A DNA stretch of 64,000 nucleotides from Ditylenchus dipsaci (GCA_004194705.1 SADC01001153.1:310001-374000); one strand, 5' to 3'. Positions 12,527-23,809 are shown, numbered from the stretch's first letter. Notes: generated by a model from the sequence alone, not told the origin. Program-made: numbers and translations.

Positions 12527-12896
12527 GGGCAAAACTTATTATTGTCGCCGAATGACTTTTTTCTGTCGCCGAAAAAACTTGTCACCGAAAGACTTTTTAT
12601 TGCCGCCGAAAATCTTTTTCTTGTCGCCTTGTCTGTTCTCGACACGAAATCAGCAATTTTTGAATTTTTTATGTAAAATTCAGGGGTGGGGAAAGACCAG
12701 ATGGCTCAGGACCCACTCCGGAATGGCCAAAAGGCCAAAATTATTGCTTTTATGGGGGTTTACTAAAGGGGGGAGTAAACTTTTTCAGAAAAATCGATTG
12801 AGCGGATCAGATTTCGGGTCCGATGGGCTTAATCGCCCAAGGAAAAGATTTTTGGCGACAAAAAAGATTTTCGGCGACAATAAAAAGTTTTGCCCA
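12527..12896. mobile_element. Minisatellite-arm foldback element 2
   Basis: The ends are GGGCAAAACTTATTATTG and CAATAAAAAGTTTTGCCC. Next to each end are GTCGCCGAAAA-type units (12545-12630) and their inverted copies GGCGACAAAAAAG (12850-12885). The interior (12635-12790) has a diverged copy at 47225-47385 that shares GACCCACTCC and GGGGGTTTACTAAAGG. No target duplication found. Confidence 0.6.
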
Positions 12897-13996
12897 TTCT
12901 GTAATGACGATCATTCTGTAATGACGCCGTAATTTTTAATTTAATTTTTCAAATAATTTTGACCAGATCTTATAAAATTCAAAAGGAGAAAACACATTTT
13001 AGTTTTACAAATGTATTTCTTCTATGTTCTTGATCAAAAAGTGGCTGAGTATAAGCCGACTTTTTAGTCTCCATATACCTAAAAACAAAACAAAAAACCG
13101 CCCAGAAAAAGTGTAATGAGCTTTAATTTTTGTGAAAAAATACCAGGGCATAGAACTCTCTTTCGTTTAAACATGGAAAAATTGAAATAAACAGAGGCAA
13201 CAAAAGTTACGGACTCTAAAAGAGTGCTTATAATTTTTATAAAAATTGCATGCGTAGTGTGAATCGAGGGATCTAGCTCAATTTTTATTTTTGCAAATAT
13301 TTGCAATCTGGTGCGAAAAATAGCATAGATTCCGATTTTGCCGGGCAAAGCTTTTCTGACCTTAAAAATACTTTTTTTCCGCAATAATTTTCTTGCTTTA
13401 CGGCCAAAGAAAATAGGCGGAGTATTAGCGAAAAAAGTATTTTAGCGGCAAATAAAGTTTTTTAAAATTTCAAAATTAAAATTTCTTGCGACAAAAAAGG
13501 TTTGCCCGATTTCGCTTATAATTTCAAATGCTAAATAATTTTCTGAAGAGACCCGCGAACTCCTATCCTCGATTAACCTGCCCCCTTGTAACAGTCGGCC
13601 CACCTTCGATAAACGGCCTACTAGAAGACCAATATTTTAGTCCATCAATATTTTGCACTTCTGTATTTTGCCTTTTCTTATTTGAGCTCTAACGATTCCA
13701 CTTTTTGGATTTTGGTTCAGCACCCACATATTTTAAGATAGATCCAAAAACTTTCTGTTTTCGAATGTTTTAACAAGAAACGCTTGACTGTATAAACCGT
13801 AAACTCATATCCTGTTCCCTGCGTGTGTGAAAAGATTGGTTCGATTCCCACTCCATTAACACTTTTCTTCAACTTTTACTCGTGTAACACCGGGGTTACC
13901 TCTTTTGAGAAAAAAATTACAAAAAGGTCTTTAAAAAATTTAAAAGCATTATTTAAATATTGAGCCAACTTTTTCAAACATCTAATAACTCAAAGT
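12897..13996. other. Intergenic; partial repeats only
   Basis: 13360-13515 contains degenerate units like those of element 7 (GCGGCAAATAAAG and its complement), suggesting an eroded foldback. At 13838-13850 there is a perfect RNA polymerase III box-B motif (GGTTCGATTCCC) without a matching box A. No gene is seen. Confidence 0.35.
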
Positions 13997-14459
13997 TACC
14001 TTGAATGTTCTACTAGAGCCCCCTCGACTTTGAGGGTCTGTATCTGGGGGTACAGAATATATTTCGAAATCTGGGTACTCATGCTGTTTGGGCCCGACCG
14101 TCATTTTTTTGACATTTTTCTTTTATTTTGAGACTAGAGATATTATAAATAATTTTTATTACACAGTTTAAGATTCACTCTCATACAACGTCACAATTTG
14201 CGACCACAAATAAAAAAAATATCAGGATCATCGAATTGAAAAAGTCAAAAAAATGACGGTCGGGCCCAAACAGCATAAGTACCGAAAGCTGTTTATTACA
14301 TTTCTTAACTCTTGAAAACTATACCGATTTAGTTTTTTGGATTTTCACCCAGTAATCTCAAGATCGACCAAATTTACCCGATTTTTGGAAAGAAAAATAA
14401 AGAAATAGAAAAAATAGATCCCCAGGGCTCTATTAGAACATTTACGGTAGATGGTAAAT
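13997..14459. mobile_element. Family C MITE (ends TACC/GGTA) split by a younger insertion
   Basis: The left end TACCTTGAATGTTCTACTAG pairs with the right end GAACATTTACGGTA. It carries the family C signature CTTTGAGGGTCTGTATCT, shared with 52749-52970 and, in diverged form, 21448-21692, 49366-49605, about 60031-60390 and 61297-61502. It is interrupted by the element at 14074-14283. Confidence 0.6.
14074..14283. mobile_element. hAT-like MITE nested in a family C MITE
   Basis: Ends GGTACTCATGCTGTTTGGGC and GCCCAAACAGCATAAGTACC are inverted, and GACCGTCATTTTTTTGAC is mirrored inside. The flanks GAAATCTG (14066-14073) and GAAAGCTG (14284-14291) are an 8-bp duplication with one change. Other family C copies have AAAGCTG at this place, so the empty site is known. 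Confidence 0.7.
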
Positions 14460-15171
14460 CACAAGGATAACGAGACGTCAAATGCATGCATAAAAAAGTT
14501 ATGCGTACCTATCTAATCTCTTCACATATAACTTGACTGTTAATTTCCCACAACAATTGCTGCCAGTGCTTATTGCCCAACAAGCGTAAATAAGATCAAC
14601 GACCGGCAAAAGAACAGTCAGTAGACAAAAGAGAGAAAATGACTAAGAATAAGAGTGCAGATATAATACAAATGGAGCTGGTCCATATATCGATTGCTTA
14701 CAATGTATCAACACACTCCGTCTTCCTTCAGTAACAAAATATGATAAGGCCGTAAACGCTGTTAAACTCAACACAACATGATTCATCAAACCAAAAAAAT
14801 TAATTCTGCAGAGAGCACCATTCCCATCATTGCATTTTAAAAAAATCACTAAAAACCACTGAGAATGCAAAAAGAGAAACATAGGAAAAAGGATGGAAAG
14901 AACAATCTTAGTCGAGGGTGTTGTCTGTGATGATTGAGAAGAAATTTTAAGTAAATATATAAGTCAATATATTTTAGGTGTTATACAAAAAATAACAGCG
15001 ACATAATATTCTGGTTGCAGTTCAGAATACACCGCCCACGCCCCCCCCCCCCCCCCCCGCAGAGTCCTCGGATGGAGGATATAACTTCATATTCGTGTTT
15101 CTTGGCCCCGATTTCATGAGACTATGTTCAAAACTATGTTCAACATCTTCTTGTTATTGGGCCCTGTGTGA
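14460..15171. other. Intergenic, with an 18-base C tract
   Basis: No gene recognised. 15041-15058 is an uninterrupted run of 18 C in otherwise AT-rich DNA, a place where assembly length is unreliable. Confidence 0.4.
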
Positions 15172-15412
15172 TTAGTGGCCCTTTTTATTCCCTTCCCCTC
15201 CCTATACAGCCCTTATTTCTTTTAAAATTCAAAAAGTGCCAATTTAAATTTTTCAAATTTCGACTAAAAAACCATGATACCGCCTGTGGCTCGATTTTTT
15301 TTCTTAGAACAAAAAAACCAGCCGGTTTTCTCATGAAATCGGGGTCGAGAAAGACGAATATAAGGTTATCTTTTTTATCCAAGCACTCTACGTGGGGGGG
15401 GGGGGGTTGAGA
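15172..15412. repeat. Dispersed repeat D, copy 1
   Basis: About 240 bp aligns along its length with 20670-20910 in the same orientation. Shared words include CCAATTTAAATTTTT, AATCGGGGTCGAGAAA and TTATCTTTTTTATCC. Each copy ends in a G-rich run. No coding content. A hairpin with arms AAGCAAGTCACGTAA follows at 15420-15487. Confidence 0.6.
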
Positions 15413-15620
15413 CTGAAATGAGCAAAAGCAAGTCACGTAACTGTATGTTATACGACTCGACCCTCTTTTACGTGACTTGCTTTTCCTAAATTATTTTTAG
15501 ATTGGCTGTAATTCTCATATTTTATGACTTTTTACCAACATGATTGCTAGGTTCGAACGGTCATTTTGGTCACCTTCTTAAAACCACTACTTGTATAAAA
15601 AACAGCATTCTACTATTACA

Positions 15621-17101
15621 GGCTGTACGAAGTTTCGTAACATGACAATTTCGTAACAGCGAATTTTCGTAACAAGCATTTTCGTAACAAACATTTTCGT
15701 AACGAACATTTTCGTAACAGCGAAATTTCGTAACAAACATTTTCGTAACAAACATTTTCGTAACAAACATTTTCGTAACAGCGAAATTTCGTAACAAACA
15801 TTTTCGTAACAAACATTTTCGTAACAGCGAAATTTCGTAACAAACATTTTCGTAACAAACATTTTCGTAACAGCGAAATTTCGTAACAAACATTTTCGTA
15901 ACAAACATTTTCGTAACAGCGAAATTTCGTAACAAACATTTTCGTAACAGCGAATTTACGTAACAAAATTTTCCGTAACAGCTTATTCCAGGAAGTGGCA
16001 ACGGTGGAAAAGGACTCGGCAAGGTCGATCCAAGCGTCATCGCAAGGTAATTGACTTATCATTTTTCTTCACCACTGATCCTGATGTTTGTCTTCTAGAT
16101 TCTGCGCGACAACATTCCGGGGGTCAAGAAGCCTGCTATCCGTCGTCTTGCCGGTCGAGCTGGAGTCAAGCGCATCTCTGGCCTCATCTACGAAGAAACT
16201 CGCAGCGCACCAAGCGCAAGACAGTATGTTTATTTGCCTTATTTAATAACCTCTTTCGAATGCAACTAGGATACTCTGAAGTTTTGCAGTCCAGAACCCT
16301 AAGGGTCTCAGGCATTTCTTGACCTGAAAGATCTTTTTTTTCAGTTTTCACTTATATTTCACGTTGTTATGCCTCCACAATTGCCAGGACCCCTGAAGTT
16401 TTGGCAATACAGTGGACTCTCGATTTAAAGACACCCCCAAAAGTTCGTTCCCCAGCTGGGTCCGACACTTCTTTTAGCTCGATTTTCGAAGCTTTTTTTA
16501 AATTCTGTTTTGACAGTCTGGTCGCAACATCGCAAGGATGTCGATTTTGCCGTCATTCATATAGTTATTTAACATATCCAAGATTCAGATAGCTTTGAGA
16601 GCAGGAGAAATTTTTACGTACTGGACACCCACTTAAGCGAAGACAATATTTGAAAGATTTTAGACATTGAAGGCGAGATCAGAATTATTAAGCGTGGATC
16701 AGGGCCATAGAGGGTTGATTAGGACCGTTGATTATGGATCAAGACTGTTGAGTGATGATCAGGACTATTCAGGGCGGATCGTGACCATTAAAGACCATTA
16801 AGGGTAAATAAACCACTAAGAACATATAGGGAAGATTGAGGATGGATTACAAAAATGAACCAGAGAAAGAAGAGACCGCATAGTTAGTGAAAATTTGAAA
16901 ACTGAAAAAGTATACGAGAAGTTTCTTACGAAAAATTGCTGTTACGAAAAAGTTTGTTACGAAAATCGCCGTTACGAAAATGCGATGTTACGAAAACGTT
17001 TGTTATGAAAATGTTTGTTACGAAAAAAATTTGTTACGAAAGTTCGCTGTTACGAAAATTCGCTGTTACGAAATTGTCCTGTTACGAAACTTCGTACAGC
17101 C
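15621..17101. mobile_element. Minisatellite-arm foldback element 3, carrying a histone H4 fragment
   Basis: The termini are perfect inverted repeats: GGCTGTACGAAGTTTCGTAA and TTACGAAACTTCGTACAGCC. The left array (15640-15985) alternates TTCGTAACAAACATT and TTCGTAACAGCGAAA units; the right array (about 16930-17095) is inverted and shorter. CTATTACA flanks both ends (15613-15620 and 17102-17109), a perfect 8-bp target duplication. The interior holds a histone H4 pseudogene, one end of a CAGTGGACTCTCG MITE (from 16410) and a degenerate GGATCAGGACCATT-like repeat (16672-16800). Long frames across the left array are by-products of the repeat. Confidence 0.8.
15989..16225 (+). pseudogene. Histone H4 fragment with an intron
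   Basis: Core histone H4 is normally about 102 residues. Here GGKGLGK is followed by KRHRK, then a GT-AG intron (16047-16098), then [19 protein letters not shown] and [15 protein letters not shown]. It then jumps to a KRKT stretch from near the H4 C-terminus, so about 20 residues of the middle are deleted. One base is missing between GLGK and KRHRK, which breaks the frame. The intron rules out a processed copy. It lies between the two arrays of element 3, so it appears to be captured DNA. Confidence 0.8.
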
Positions 17102-17927
17102 CTATTACAAATGTTGGCAGATCTTTCTCCACAGCTACTTACTATAATTCAGCCATTGTTTTATTTTGACATAAAATCGAATGAGAACAAGAAGTAAACA
17201 CAATTAAAAATTTGAGTTTCAATGCAAAATCGATTTGCGACTTCAAAATCGAATTGATCGTCAGTTTGATGAATTAGCAATGTAAAATGTACCCATCTTT
17301 TAAGTAAAAAATGTAATTTTTGACTTGGAGTCTGTAAATTTCTTTTCATCCACTCTGACTAGTTCACGTGCTTTTAGCTAAATCAATAATTTGCAATGCA
17401 TACCTAAAGTAAGCTCTTTCTTCATGCATTTTTTTGAAAAAGGATGGATTAGAATTTTCTCGAGCTGATCATCATTTTTAAGTAAAACAAGCTTAATTGT
17501 TAAATTGTTTCGGCTTTTGTTGTAGTTTTCATTGTACAAAAACTATTCAGAGCTATTCAAAATAAGACTAACATCTTTCCAAATTGTTTTTCCTAGATTT
17601 CGCTCATTCTTTTTAACAAATTTATGTAATAGAGTGTAGCTAAGAGTCTCAGGTAACGAGATAAAATATAACAAGCCTCAATTTCAAAAAATTTCCTGAA
17701 TTTTAGGGAGAAGGGGTATACACGTTTTTGTCCCGTTGGCTATTTTGGTCATTCTGACTCAGAATGATCACCTACTCATTCTAACTCAGATTGAGACCCA
17801 TGAGATAACTGTCATCCTGCGCCAGAATGACCAAAAATAGTCAATGGTGTAAAAAAACATGCGAAAATAAAGCTTAAGAACCAATTTTGGTCTAATCTTG
17901 AGTAAATCTGTAAGTTCTTAAACGGGC
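17102..17927. other. Intergenic, no gene seen
   Basis: Apart from the target-site copy at its start, I see no exon, array or RNA gene. A weak inverted word pair around AGAATGA/TCATTCT lies near 17755-17830. Confidence 0.35.
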
Positions 17928-18262
17928 TCCCACCTTCGCAGGAGTAGAAAAAAGTGGCCTCAGTGGCGCAGTGAGTAGGCCTTTGTGTTTTTGGCCCAAA
18001 ATGGTGTGCAGGTTCAAACCCACGTGGTGGCTTTTTGGCTTGTTTGGCCAGTTATAGAAATAATTTGGGTCACTGATTCCGCATCTGGCGTCAAAAAAGT
18101 ATAATTACCTCTAAAAATGGTCGAAGAAGCCAAAATAGATAGCATGCCACCACGTGGGAACAAACCGGCAACACTATTTTGGGCCAAAAAACGAAAACGC
18201 TTAGGCACGGCGCCATGGGCACCACTCTTTTCTACCCCCGCGAAGGTGGGAGCACCTTTAAA
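17928..18262. repeat. Head-to-head tRNA-SINE-like inverted pair
   Basis: The left arm (17928-18032) has a box-A-like GTGGCGCAGTGAGTAGGC at about 17963 and a good box B GGTTCAAACCC at 18011-18021. The right arm (18140-18262) is a diverged inverted copy sharing GCTCCCACCTTCGC, TTGGCCCAAAAT and CCCACGTGGTGGC. It could be two SINE copies or one foldback element. Neither arm gives a clean tRNA. Confidence 0.5.
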
Positions 18263-18315
18263 ATCAGTTGAATGGAACTCCACATTAATAACTTCAAAAT
18301 TAATTTTCTAATTAC

Positions 18316-21180
18316 TTGGCTTTCTTTAAATGCATCATTTTCGTGCTCCTACTGCAAATATCATCCATATGCATATTTGAGACAAAGAATCCTAAATGCA
18401 GGTCTGCAATTCACGCTGATGAAAGACAGCGAATTATGGATTTGGTCAATTCTATGCGACAGCGGATGATCATAAGCAAGAAGGCTCTAATGTTTGCTGT
18501 CGTAAGTTATTAACTTTAAAAGGGGATCTCAACGGCAGCCAGGTTTTCATGCCGAATCTCGCACAAAAGGAAATCACGATGACTAGGAACATACATGGTT
18601 TTTTTACTTGGATTTTGAAAGCGTAAAAAGTTGGTATCCCTCTTCAATTAAACAGTGATTTTTACAAAGGCAACTATAGTTTTGGGATTTGAAAATGGAA
18701 AATCAGGCATACACCGTATTGGCTAAGCAATCCAAACAGTGCCGTTTATTTCGCGATTCTAAGTCAAGTGAGTTTTGCTAAGAAATAAAAAAATACTAAA
18801 AACAATATGCTAGATGAAAGTCCAGAGGAAGAATTAAAAAAGTTGTTCCGTAAATCCATTAGCCATTTAAGAAGTGCTATGAGGTGCAGCAGAGGAGCCT
18901 GTCGTCTCAAAGGTGATCAGTTATTCCCCAGTTATTTCAGTCAGAGTCTCAATGTCGAAATATTTTTTTTTCAATCGATCGGAGATCTAACTACATAGTT
19001 CTACATTGTTCTAGCCTTCAACACTATCAACAAATGTATTTGTTTTTACAATTGTCAATCGAGATGTCAATTTTGCAGTCAATTTTTTTATTTATTTTTT
19101 ATTTTGAAAAAGGACAAAAAAGGATAAAAGATTTTCAAATTGCGCCCATTTAGATTGCGCCCATTTCAAATTGCGCCCATTTAGATTGCGCCTATTTCAA
19201 ATTGCGCCCATTCAGATTGCGCCTGTTATTCCAATAGGTTCTCATGTCAACCGATACGTCCAACATGTGTTTCGTTTTCACGTTGAAATAATCAATTTCT
19301 ACGCTTGATAAGTAATGGACTAATGCATCATAGTCGGTCTTTCGACCCTTTAGATAATAAACAAAGTAAAAGAGGATTTTCTATTACTTATTCCTTATAT
19401 TTACAAACAACATGGAATAATCATCAATACAGAAACACGCTCAAAAAAGACACTAAAAGAGATTACAGAGATGCCGAGCACGTTTCCTCTGTTCGTATAG
19501 CTTGTATCTTCCATAGCAATATCTAAAAAAGCGTCAAAATTGCAAATTGAAAAATGGATTTAAACGGTATGAAGTACAGCAATTGATGGCAGAACAAAAA
19601 CACATATTGACATGAGAACCTATTGGAATAAAGGGCGCAATCTAAATGGGCGCAATTTGAAATGGGCGCAAATTGAAGGGGCGCAAATCGAAAAGGGCGC
19701 AAATTGAAGGGGCGCAAATCGAAAAGGGCGCAAATTGAAGTGGCGCAAATTGAATTGGCGCAAATTGAATTGGCGCAAATTGAATGGGCGCAAATCGAAA
19801 TGGCGCAATCTACTCCTTCCCAAATCTTTTTGAAAAGAACAATAGACTTTATGGTTAAGTGTAAAAGTGGTTGCTTCGACCCCGAGTGATAATGAAAAAA
19901 TTAAGAAATAACCAAATATGTTACATATTTGAACATGTAAAACGCCGAAATGTTAGCTAATTTTTTTTTATTTGTAGTGCAATGATTATGAAAAAACTTT
20001 TATTTAATTCAAAGTAGTAAGCTCGCTAGCTCTGTTTACCGATCAAAAAACAAGTTTGCGATTTTCTCATGCAAATCGTGAGCCATTGTCAAGACTATTA
20101 AAGAGCTCAAATATTTTAGGCAGAAGCCAACAATATTTGCCTTGGGTAGATTATACATTTTCATCAAAAGCTTTGAGTGAGTTTGGTTAAGTTGCTTCAC
20201 TACCGAACCACAAGATTGGGATGTGCAGGAGCGTACTGCGGCAGTGGTAGAAGAAAGACAGTAACATTCCATTGTTTGAGGTTAATTTCAGAAAATATGT
20301 ATTTATATTATGCTTTCAATGCAGTGATTACGGCAAGGACAGTAGCGGTGGACTGCTTTTTCGACAAAGAGGTGGTTGCCAAAGTCACGCCAAATGCTCA
20401 CAAATAATAAAAATTCCAAATGTGACTTCGAAGACACAAAATATTCTAAAAATATGTGTTTTTCTTCGCTTAAGCCAGGTAAATTTTTTTTTTGCTGTAT
20501 TTGGGCTTGAGAGTTAGAGATCCGCGCACTCACTTAGCTTAGACATGATTCCGAGAAGTACTCTTGATCAAAAATGCATATAGAGTCTGTTTCTGTCACG
20601 GCCAGTTGAAGAACATGGTAAAACAGTCGAAAAATACAAAAATTTACTTTTCTAACGTCCTGCCATCAAAGTGGCCTTTTTATCCCCTTTCCCTCCCTAT
20701 AAAGTCCTTATTTCCTTAAAATTCAGAAGGCGCCAATTTAAATTTTTGAAATTTTGACTAAAAAAATATGATATCCCAAAGCCCCCCCCCGTGGTTCGAA
20801 ATTTTTTTTCTCAGAGTCAAAAAAGAATCAAATTTCTCATGGAATCGGGGTCGAGAAACATGAAGATGAGATTATCTTTTTTATCCGAGCACTCCCCGTG
20901 GGGGGAGGTGGATTTGTCACTACAACCAAAATTATATTCTTATTAAATAAAGGAGATGTGTGTGATGACTTAAGCTGCCGTGACTATGTGACAGTGGGTT
21001 CCACCCCTTTTGATTGCAGAAACAAGCTGCATCTCTGCACTAACAATATGGTTTTTTAATCTTAATTTGGCTCAGAGTTAAACATTTTTATTGCAGGATT
21101 ATCGTCAGTTGACCACTGATATGTGCGCTCAAACTTGCGGAAGGTGTGGAATGCGAGACCAAGCACTGCATTACGAGTGA
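18316..21180 (+). CDS. Secreted CAP-domain protein with C-terminal ShKT domain (venom-allergen-like)
   Basis: The ATG at 18316 opens a signal peptide (MAFFKCIIFVLLLQISSIC). CAP exons 18316-18501, 18680-18771 and 18814-18912 join in phase, with ADERQRIMDLVNSMRQRM, VFWDLKMENQAYTVLAKQ and CRLFRDSK, the usual start of a CAP domain. Later exons are less certain: about 20055-20165, then about 20180-20278 with TTRLGCAGAYC, the conserved CAP segment before its last cysteines. 20955-21033 and 21088-21176 encode a six-cysteine ShKT unit (CRDY, DCRNK, LCTN, MCAQTCGRC). The last exon ends either at TGA 21178-21180 or at a GTGAGT donor overlapping it. A foldback element sits in the intron after 18912. CAP proteins are secreted; the target of this one is unknown. 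The middle exon joins are tentative. Confidence 0.72.
19134..19812. mobile_element. Minisatellite-arm foldback element 4
   Basis: The left array (19134-19223) consists of TTGCGCCCATTTCAAA-type units. The right array (19634-19812) is inverted and longer (GGCGCAAATTGAAT). Just inside, CCAATAGGTTCTCATGTCAA at 19232-19251 is mirrored at 19608-19627. The interior is 350 bp with no convincing ORF. It lies in an intron of the CAP gene. The exact ends and target duplication are unclear because the arrays run to the edge. Confidence 0.65.
20505..20575 (-). repeat. Repeat E (CTAAG/GTAAGTG family), copy 1
   Basis: The minus strand reads GTACTTCTCGGAATCATG, then TCTAAG, then a donor-like word and TGCGCGGATCTCTAACTCTC. 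It is the closest relative of the copy at 47402-47470; here the donor GT is mutated to CT. It sits in a CAP gene intron. Confidence 0.5.
20670..20910. repeat. Dispersed repeat D, copy 2
   Basis: Second copy of the repeat at 15172-15412, same orientation, about 75-80% alike by eye. It lies in a CAP gene intron. Confidence 0.6.
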
Positions 21181-21447
21181 GTATACCATACTCCACTCTA
21201 TCAAATTTACAAATGCCAATAATTTGAACAAGGGTTATGACCCACTTAAGCGGGATGAAGACATCTTCAAAACTTACCCCAAACAAAAAAAAGCTGACGA
21301 CTTAACCATTCAATGACATTAAGGTTGAACTCAGCGCCGCAATACGATGTGGTTTCAGATTTTTTCGAATATGTCTCAGCTTATTAATATTAAAAAAAAA
21401 GATTTTAATTTTCGAAAACAAACAAATTAAAAGCGAAAAATCGCAAT

Positions 21448-21692
21448 TACCGTGTTCACTCTATTAACTCGCCACCCTCTAATAAGTCTCCAACCTAGGG
21501 ACCCCATATCTCAGCCTAGAGCAAACATTTCACCATTCTGTTTTTTGCATTTTCTCAGTTACAATGAGTTTACCTGATTCCACTTTTTAGATTTCGCTGA
21601 GCTCTCGAAAATCTCAAAATCGACCTCAAATTTTTCCGAATTTTGAAGAGTTGAAAAATAACTCCTTGTGGGAAATTAATACAGTAAATACG
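21448..21692. mobile_element. Family C MITE, diverged copy
   Basis: It begins TACCGTGTTCACTCTATTAA and ends near AATACGATAA. It shares the interior pattern of family C: CATATCTCAG, GCAAACATTTCA, CACTTTTTAGATTTC, then ATCTCAAAATCGACC. Confidence 0.45.
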
Positions 21693-21869
21693 ATAATCCC
21701 GTTATTCTAGTATTTTAGTCTGTTTTTCAGTTGCTATAAATTTACACAACTTTGCTCAAAGAACAAGAAGGTGAAATCAGATTGTAGGTGGTCTTGCTTT
21801 GTTAAAGAATACCAAGTGTCAAGCAAAATATGAAAAAATATACTTAATACAAGACTGTTCTCTATTGTA

Positions 21870-22424
21870 GTAGTATATGAAAGGGGGATTCTAGCGCAGT
21901 CATTCACAGATTTTTTTGGTCAATAAAAACAGATGATTCACGCATAAAACACAAAATATTCAGCATATATGTGATCAATTTCAACGTAAAAAAAGCTATA
22001 GTTTTATAAACTCTTGTGAATGAAATTTTCTAAAACACTATAATTTGTATAAAAAGATCTATTAAATCACATATGTGATAGACACAATTATTCATTCATG
22101 GAATAATTCATACAAAAAACATATTCATTCAACATTAAACATAACACAACTAAACTTGAAATGTAAAAACATTTTCACACTTTCTCATAAAAACACATTA
22201 TTATTAATAAAAACACATATGTGATTTAATAGATCTTTTTATACAAATTATAGTGTTTTAGAAAAATTTCATTCACAAGAGTTTATAAAACTATAGCTTT
22301 TTTTACGTTGAAATTGATCACATATATGCTGAATATTTTGTGTTTTATGCGTGAATCATCTGTTTTTATTGACCAAAAAAATCTGTGAATGACTGCGCTA
22401 GAATCCCCCTTTCATATACTACTA
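21870..22424. mobile_element. Non-autonomous DNA element with 210-bp terminal inverted repeats
   Basis: Left arm 21870-22085 and right arm about 22214-22424 are almost perfect reverse complements, starting AGTAGTATATGAAAGGGGGA. ATTGT flanks both sides (21865-21869 and 22425-22429), a possible 5-bp target duplication. If one more base is counted in the repeats, the duplication becomes TTG. The core is 130 bp of A-rich DNA with no transposase. Confidence 0.75.
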
Positions 22425-22910
22425 TTGTTTCTTTCTGTTTCAACTTGTTGGTGTGTCAGTGCCAAAAACCGTTTCAAAAAATTTACATTATTTTGCAAAA
22501 AAAATTTCCATCAGATTTTTCACTCCGCGAAAAAACTTGCGAACAGACTGCAGCCTCAACAAAACTATAAAAAATTAACCACCTGGTCTCTCGGGTTCGT
22601 CCAAGCAAAAACGTTCAGAATTATCATAGTTCCTTGTAAGAAAAACACTAGTTGTAAAAAAACATTGAAAAGGCATCTAGAACTGACACTATCTCAAGCT
22701 ATCATTATTCTCTTCCAGTTGTCGATTTTCGATAAATCAAGTATTGTGCTTCATTTGTTAGCAGTGTTTTTAAATTACAACATTTTATTTGATCATGTAA
22801 AAAGCAAGAGCGCGTGTAATTTGTCTGTCACAATAAATACATTCAGAAAACTGGGAAGTCCATTACGTTCTAGTGTAGCACAAAAAATATTGGACAATGA
22901 TTACAATTAA
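22389..22910 (+). other. 173-codon open frame, probably not a gene
   Basis: This is the longest plus-strand frame in the window. Its start codon lies inside the right arm of the element at 21870-22424. The N-terminus looks like a signal peptide (FHILLLFLSVSTCWCVSA), but the rest is Lys/Phe/Leu-rich and resembles translated AT-rich DNA. No family is recognised. Confidence 0.2.
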
Positions 22911-23479
22911 AAAATTGGTTTGGCTGGTCGATTTTTTTCATCGAAAATCGATTTTCTAGCTACAACCAACCAGAGACAAAAATAAAGTCATGAAACAAAT
23001 AATACAAAAATACCGAGAGAAGTAAATAGGAAAAATGAAAATATGTGTCTGCACAGTTCTTTTTCCAATCCTAATGAATAGGTGCTCAGGTGCTGAGAGA
23101 AGGACAATCTTGCTCTTTATTAATCTGCTAGCCACTCTCTAAAATGTCGATTTAGAGCATATATTTCGTTAATTCTCAATGGATGTAACTGGAATGTCCC
23201 GGATAATTTCTCAAGTATCCCGGCTTTTTCAAATTTGCCCTTAAAAACTAGAGAGTATATGAGTTTCACGGCAAAAAATATTAATTTTGCAACCAACTTC
23301 AGTTTCGCCCTGTTTTTATACCTCCCTATTTGAAAGTTCTGGAAAAAAGAAGAGGTCAAAACTAAAGTTTGCTGCGAAATTAAGACAGAATTAAGATAGC
23401 AAAATCAATGCTGTAAAATTCAAATACTTTAAAAATTCAAATGCTCTAAAGCCAGAAAAATTAAAAAAAAACTGGGAAA
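22911..23479. other. Intergenic, no gene seen
   Basis: No exon, array or RNA gene recognised between the long-TIR element and the MITE downstream of PRRC2. Confidence 0.35.
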
Positions 23480-23709
23480 TGGCATACCAGCGTGTTACAT
23501 TGCAAATTAAGACGGTGACCACCAATTTTTTGAAAATCGTTCTTATTTTTACTCGTTTCAACTGGAATCTATGACCTTATTTATGACCTTATCCTACTTA
23601 GTAGGCAGAAAACTTTAGTCGGATCAGGTAGAACGCTTGTAGAAAATAGTCAAGAGAGAAATAAATTGCTGGCCCCCGCCTTAATTGCAGTGTAACGCGC
23701 TGGTATGCA
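23480..23709. mobile_element. MITE, family F copy 1
   Basis: The left end GCATACCAGCGTGTTACATT pairs with the right end GTGTAACGCGCTGGTATGC. Next inside are GACGGTGACCACCAATTT and AAATTGCTGGCCCCCGCC. The copy at 58504-58734 shares the inner GGGGACCAGCA motif. It lies just past the PRRC2 stop. Confidence 0.65.
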
Positions 23710-23809
23710 CCTTCAAGGGCAAATTTGAAAAGGACGGGAAAAATAAATAAAATCCAGGGAATTTTAGACATTAACCAGAACATTTCAATTTGATCCATTC
23801 TCAATTACC

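Noticed and set aside
13838..13850. tRNA gene from a perfect box B
   Set aside because: No box A at the right distance and no acceptor stem could be found.
15640..15985. CRISPR-like regular array
   Set aside because: Units are contiguous tandem repeats with no unique spacers, inverted at the other end of a transposon, in an animal genome.
15570..16062. Three overlapping minus-strand frames of 105-156 codons
   Set aside because: They translate the 16-bp minisatellite of element 3 in all three frames (repeated LLRKC, VTKMF, CYENV). The unit has no stop codon in any of the three minus-strand frames, so the frames follow from the repeat.
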